NCBI RefSeq assembly: GCF_026213295.1
Contig: NC_079426.1
Coordinates: 19,513,817 to 19,577,816, forward strand
Length of the DNA: 64,000 nucleotides
Reading direction: 5' to 3'
From: Gadus chalcogrammus
Lineage: Eukaryota > Chordata > Actinopteri > Gadiformes > Gadidae
Position numbers and translations under genes: made by a program. Under the pieces are notes generated by a model. It made no database searches. It saw only the letters and a list, made by a program, of their open reading frames with translations, and was not told where the DNA came from. Below are positions 59,127 through 64,000 of the stretch, piece by piece (positions within the stretch are counted from its first letter, which is position 1; every line of letters begins with the position of its first letter).

Positions 59127-61961
59127 GGGCATAGATGCGGGCAAAGTCACCACTGTCACAGTCCCCCTTCATTCCTCCTTTGAATGTCTAGCTGTAAAAC
59201 TCTCAGGCCCCAAACCCACTATCATTGTCACCATTTACAGACCGCCAAAACCCTCCGCCGTTTTCCTCAATGAATTCTCATCTCTACTTACATCTGTATG
59301 TGCAATGTCCCCCACTGTTATCCTCCTTGGTGATTTCAACATCCACATTGACAACCCATCCTGTACTTTTGCTAATGACTTCACATCACTTCTGGACTGT
59401 CTTGGCATCACACAACATGTCAACCTCCCAACCCATAACAAAGGTCACATTCTGGATTTAATCTGCTGCATTGACATCACTCCCACTAACCTTGATTTCC
59501 TTGATTTCCCCATCTCCGACCACAAAGCTGTACTTTTTTGACATTCATACCCAACTACACAAAACCAAGGAACAACGGACCATCTCCTTCAGAAACATCA
59601 AACTTATCAACACCACAGACCTCTCCACCATGATCAGCTCCTACCCCAACCCTCCCCCAGCTCCTCCCTGACTGACCTGGTGTCTCACTACAATAACTGC
59701 CTCTCCTCCTCCCTCACCACCCTGGCCCCCCTGAAAACCCGTTCAGTCTCATTCACCCACACTGCTCCCTGGTTCACTCCTCATCTGCGCCAGCTCAAAG
59801 CCACTGGTCGTCGACTGGAGCGACTCTACAAAAAGACTCAACTCACTGTACACCGCCAAATGTATTCGGACCACCTCCATCACTACAAGAATGCCCTCAC
59901 TACTGCCAAAACCTCATACTACTCCAACCTCATCAACACTGGTACAGGCAACAGCAGAGTCCTCTTCTCAACAGTCAGCCACTTACTTCAGCCTCCTAAA
60001 TCTCTCCCTCCAGACATTTCCACCACCCAATGCACTGCGTTCCTTGACTTCTTCAGCTCTAAAATCAACACCATTCACCAACAACTGGCCTCATCTCGCA
60101 CCCCCTCTGATGACCCACCCTGGATGATCACCTCTGGCCAACCTCTCATCAGCTCCCTCTCTGACTTCACCCTAGTAACAGAACAGACCGTTTCAGAACT
60201 CATCCGCAAAGCCAAAACCACCACCTGTCAGCTCGATCCTCTTCCCACCTCCCTTGTCAAAGCATGTCTTCCGTCCATCTCCCCCATGATCACCAACATA
60301 ATTAACTCCTCCCTCACTACTGGTACTGTACCCCCCACTCTCAAGCTGGCTGCCATCACTCCCATCCTGAAAAAACCTGGTGCTGACCCAACTGACCTTA
60401 ACCATTACCGGCCCATCTCCAATCTCCCTTTCATCTCCAAAACACTTGAAAGGGTGGTTGCCGCACAACTACAGTCCCACCTCGACACTAACAATCTCCA
60501 CAAACCGTTCCAATCTGGCTTCCGTCCAAAACACAGCACTGAAACAGCCCTAGTCAAAATCACCAACGACCTCCTCCTTGCAGCCGACTCTGGATTACTC
60601 ACCATTCTCATCCTCCTCGATCTCAGCGCAGCATTCGACACCATCTCCCACCCTCTGCTCCTGGACCGCCTAGCTGGTATTGGGATCACTGGTGCTGCAC
60701 TCTCCTGGTTTACATCCTACCTCACCGGCCGTCAACAATTTGTTCAACTAAGCATCCACAAGTCTGGGTGTTCAGGTGTCTCACTGGGTGTCCCCCAGGG
60801 GTCAGTCTTGGGTCCACTCCTCTTCACCACTTACCTCCTCCCGCTGGGCACACTCCTCCGTCACCATGGGGTCCATTTTCACTGCTACGCTGACGACACA
60901 CAGGTCTACATCTCCACCAAACCCACCGCTGCCATCCCCCCCACTTCCCTCATCACGTGCCTGGAAGAGATCCGGAGCTGGTTGAGCAGGAACTTCCTGA
61001 AACTCAATGGAAAACAAGACCGAGGCCCTGCTCATTGGATCCAAATCCACCCTCACTAAATCACAACACACCCCAGCTCCACTCATAATTATCGATGGAT
61101 TCCCAGTACCCTTCTCCTCCAAAGTCAAGAGCCTCGGCGTCATCCTGGACAACACCCTCTCATTCGCACCCCATATTCACAACATCACCCGGACTGCATT
61201 CTTCCACCTCCGCAACATCGCCAGACTCCGCCCATCACTGACCCAATCCAGCACTGAAATCCTAGTTCACTCATTTGTCACATCACGCATAGACTACTGC
61301 AACGCCCTCCTCACCGGACTCCCCACCAAACTCATCAACAGACTGCAGATCATTCAGAACTCAGCCGCCCGGATCATCACCCGCACCAAATCATCTGACC
61401 ACATCACCCCTGTCCTCATTCAACTTCACTGGCTCCCAGTACACTACCGCATCCAATACAAAACCCTACTCCTCACCTACAAAGCTCTCCACAACCTAGC
61501 CCCCAGTTATCTCTGCGACCTCCTCCAAGATTACACTCCCTCCCGCTCCCTCCGCTCAACCTCTGCTGGACTACTATGTATCCCCACATCACGACTCACT
61601 TCAATGGGTGCCCGGTCATTCAGCTGTTCAGCACCCAGGCTCTGGAACTCCCTCCCCCCACACATAAAACAGTCAGACACCATTACAACCTTCAAGTCAC
61701 AACTCAAAACTCACCTGTTCAAACTCGCACACAACGTCTAACTGATCACTGTTTTGATTGTTTTTTTTTGTTTTGTTTTGTCTTGTTTTTGTTTTATTTA
61801 TTTCTTATTGCTTATGTTTATTTATTATTTTTTTTATTTATTTTTTTTCCACAATGTCTTGTTTTTAAAAAAATTGTATGATGACTATATGCTCTGTAAG
61901 GTGACCTTGGGTGTTTTGAAAGGCGCCTCTAAATTAAATGTATTATTATTATTATTATTAT
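59127..61961 (+). mobile_element. L2-clade LINE, 5'-truncated, frames broken
   Basis: The end of an apurinic endonuclease domain (IYRPPK at about 59,236, LLGDFNIH at about 59,323, SDHKAV at about 59,517) is followed by a reverse transcriptase with [16 protein letters not shown] (about 60,403), GVPQGSVLGPLLF (about 60,787) and YADD (60,886-60,897). The frame changes at the T run near 59,535, near 59,665 and near 61,020; the C-terminal part ends at TAA 61,741. The 3' end has GGCGCCTCTAAATTAAATG and an (ATT)n tail, the hallmark of L2 elements. Endonuclease N-terminus and ORF1 are missing. Confidence 0.9.
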
Positions 61962-62229
61962 ATGGGAGGGCTAAAAACAGTGAAGCGTACAGAAGCGAAT
62001 ACAGCCAGGGGCGCCCTCAAGCCTTAAGGGAACGGGCCGCAGCCCCTGGTACCGGAACGCAGATCCCTGGTCCGGGCGACGTGGGTGCATCTGGTGGGTG
62101 GGGGGTGGTGCCGTTGGCGGGGACGGGAATGGGGCAGCCCACCTGGAGAGGTTACTAGCACGTCACAGGCGGGGGGGGAGGGGGGTGTGGTGGTGGGGTC
62201 TGCTTGTAGTGGCTAGGATGGGGAAGGGA

Positions 62230-62256
62230 GGGGGGGGGGGGGGGGGGGGGGGGGGG
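62230..62256. repeat. Homopolymer G run (27 G)
   Basis: Twenty-seven G just left of the 64-bp minisatellite; length is likely unreliable in assemblies. Confidence 0.95.
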
Positions 62257-62261
62257 TCAGG

Positions 62262-62510
62262 TAATCTTCATGTATTGGTGCGCTGCATTGCGTGGGGGCT
62301 CTTGGACAGTGGGGCAGGGGCCGGATGATCTTCATGTATTGGTGCGCTGCATTGCGTGGGGGCTATTGGACAGTGGGGCAGGGGCCGGATGATCTTCATG
62401 TATTGGTGCGCTGCATTGCGTGGGGGCTCTTGGACAGTGGGGCAGGGGCCGGATGATCTTCATGTATTGGTGCGCTGCATTGCGTGGGGGCTCTTGGACA
62501 ATGGTGCAGG
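62262..62510. repeat. 64-bp minisatellite, about 3.9 copies
   Basis: CTTCATGTATTGGTGCGCTG starts at 62,266, 62,330, 62,394 and 62,458, an exact 64-bp period with only a few substitutions (for example GGCTATTGG for GGCTCTTGG in copy 2). The stretch 61,962-62,261 to its left is G-rich and holds nothing else recognised. Confidence 0.95.
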
Positions 62511-62589
62511 GGGTCTATTCTATGTTCTCCAGCCAGATCAGGTCGGGCCCCTCTGGTGGTCCCGCGTCCAAACTCTCCGGTGTATACTC

Positions 62590-62840
62590 GATCCCCAGGT
62601 AAGCTTGGATGGCACCTGCTGCACCTGTAGCGCCCATCGCTCATTGGGCTCTCCATCCATCCTGTGAAGGGGTCATTAATGCCGGAGCTCTCTGCCAAAT
62701 CTAATCTGAGGGACTGTAACCCTGCCAGCACCCTGGCCACCGACCCATCCGGTGCTGTGTTATTGGGGATAAAAGTACAACATGTCGTCTTTATCATCCC
62801 ACACACCCCTCCTTGCTCTGCCAATAGCATATCTATATCT
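62590..62840 (-). pseudogene. Retroviral env transmembrane-subunit remnant
   Basis: A minus-strand frame contains the CX6CC motif (62,803-62,777) directly after a short leucine, glutamate, glycine-rich segment typical of the conserved transmembrane-subunit ectodomain. CX6CC with this setting marks gamma-type retroviral env proteins. The surface subunit, fusion peptide and membrane anchor were not found, and the frame runs downstream into G-rich and minisatellite sequence. Non-functional. Confidence 0.7.
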
Positions 62841-63171
62841 ATATAGTCCCTTGACCTTATCCGTGGAAAAATTGACAAAACGTTGCTGATTATAGTATAT
62901 ATTATTTATCCAATCAACATTTTTGTTACTAGTGGACCACCAAAACAGGACTGATTCAAACCCTGCCGAAATCTGATTGCATCATCCTTGGGTAGTTGGT
63001 CGGCTCCGGGCGTGTCTGCATCTGGCTCCTCCTCTGGCTCTGGAACTTTGTGTTTCTCTTGCTGGAATTACAAACTTATGTACAACAGTTAGATGTTCAA
63101 ACATATTTTCCTTAATTCTATTTCTAATTACTCTAATGGAAGTCCCTTTTGGGACCCTTGAATGTTAGGTG

Positions 63172-63551
63172 AATGCATGGGTCGACCCTTAAGCATTTCA
63201 TGCGGGGTTAGATGTGTCGTTCTGTTAGTTTTCATGCGATAACTCATTAGTGCCAGTGGTAGTGCATCAATTCAATTTAGTGCTTGCCCAAATGTTGTTA
63301 ATTGTTTGTCTTGAGCGTCCCATTCACTCTTTCCACCATACCTTGTGGTTGAGGATTGGGGCGTAATCTAGTCTTTATTTGACATGCAAATGTTGAATCA
63401 CTTGTTTGAGTGTTCTCTGAATAAACGTTTTGTCTGAGCTTATTTCTGACGGAATTCCAAACCTAGTCATGACTTCTCTAGTCCGAAACTTGATTACTGT
63501 AGCCGCACTTTGGTCTTTTGATGGGACTGCTTCTACCCATCTGTTGAACAC
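63172..63551 (-). pseudogene. Retroviral integrase core remnant
   Basis: Starting at 63,551 on the minus strand a frame reads RWVEAVPSKDQSAATVIKF, typical of a retroviral integrase core, with the second catalytic Asp near 63,432. The segment with the catalytic Glu survives near 63,330 but in another frame; stops and shifts follow. It lies upstream of the env remnant in the same orientation, with much less than a full env between them, so an internal deletion is likely. Confidence 0.7.
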
Positions 63552-64000
63552 TGTTTTGTTTTGTTTTATATTTCACACTCATTTAGCTGGATGTCAATCA
63601 TTGTTTGCAAGTATGGTGAAAAAAATAAAAAAATAAAAAATAAATCGTTTTCTTAATATATATATATATTTTTTTTTTTTAATTCTCCTCAATACCTCCC
63701 CCCTTGGGCAATGGTCAAAACCATGCGCATTAAATGATAAGCAAATCTATCGTTGGTGCAACCAACGTCGAAACGTCTAACCTTAACCATCAGCAAACTA
63801 AAACCAATCTTTTGGGAAGGGAAATCGAAACCAGTATGTCCAAAACCAAAGCCCAATATGGGTGGGTTTACCATCAGCCGCCTGAAACTACGCTGTTCCA
63901 AAGTCATGCACTAAACCGAAAAACGTAGATGCGTTAGTGGGCTTCTATACCACAAAGGTAAAATAAAATAAAATAAAACGCGACATGCCCCATTCCAAGA
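63552..64000. other. Repeat-rich end of window
   Basis: Contains A-rich and T-rich low-complexity DNA at about 63,615-63,680. No domain was recognised. A G-rich run near 63,700 on the minus strand may belong to the retroviral interior. Confidence 0.35.

Larger units (their letters stand above)
49103..64000 (-). mobile_element. Endogenous retrovirus on the minus strand, interrupted and decayed, runs past the right edge
   Basis: In minus-strand order the visible parts are integrase core remnant (63,551-63,172), env transmembrane remnant (about 62,840-62,590), a polypurine tract (58,303-58,296) and a 3' LTR of about 733 bp split into 58,293-58,069 and 49,610-49,103. A plus-strand L2 LINE sits upstream of the polypurine tract and the gypsy element lies inside the LTR. 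All coding parts have stops or shifts, and the 5' part is outside the window. The polypurine-tract and LTR assignments are inference. Confidence 0.55.

Overview
The window is nuclear DNA from a vertebrate, almost certainly a ray-finned (teleost) fish. It has multi-exon genes with GT/AG introns whose products match vertebrate families end to end, very many long (CA/TG)n microsatellites, and a transposon mix typical of fish: hAT and other DNA elements, L2, L1, BEL/Pao, Ty3/gypsy and an endogenous retrovirus. The species cannot be named from the sequence alone.

Left to middle (1-39,000) is the host-gene part. The first four coding exons of wdpcp (Fritz, a planar cell polarity and cilium effector) lie on the minus strand at 4,944-1,666, and the gene runs off the left edge. 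Head to head with it, on the plus strand, is a complete nine-exon mdh1 (cytosolic malate dehydrogenase, 333 aa, 13,947-25,016). It is followed by a complete five-exon lyrm7 (mitochondrial complex III assembly factor, 103 aa, 27,097-28,806) and a four-exon synpo2l (PDZ actin-binding Z-disc protein, about 1,226 aa, 31,260-38,990). Every exon junction was checked for phase and splice dinucleotides. These genes share no pathway apart from mdh1 and lyrm7 both serving energy metabolism; the wdpcp/mdh1 pair probably shares a bidirectional promoter with a ZNF143-type site.

Middle to right (41,000-49,000) is a transposon graveyard. It holds a 689-bp foldback element with a 6-bp target duplication, two 1.2-kb hAT elements each with perfect 8-bp target duplications, a larger imperfect inverted-repeat element enclosing one of them, a 71-bp direct repeat, and a decayed array of about 105-bp monomers built on the dyad CCACCGACGTGG.

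The right end (49,100-64,000) is best read as a nest. A minus-strand endogenous retrovirus (3' LTR, env transmembrane remnant, integrase remnant) was hit by a complete Ty3/gypsy LTR retrotransposon (49,611-58,068, 4-bp target duplication) inside its LTR, and by a 5'-truncated L2 LINE (about 59,127-61,961) upstream of the polypurine tract. The gypsy element has both LTRs, a tRNA-Arg primer-binding site, gag, a textbook -1 frameshift heptamer before pro-pol, and two frame breaks.

Main points for follow-up: the mdh1 stop codon is followed in frame by a 19-codon extension ending in Ala-Arg-Leu, a peroxisomal targeting tripeptide, which suggests a fish version of the readthrough isoform MDH1x; the U-UUA-AAC frameshift site in the gypsy element; the 105-bp dyad array; and a perfect 26-bp hairpin in synpo2l intron 1.
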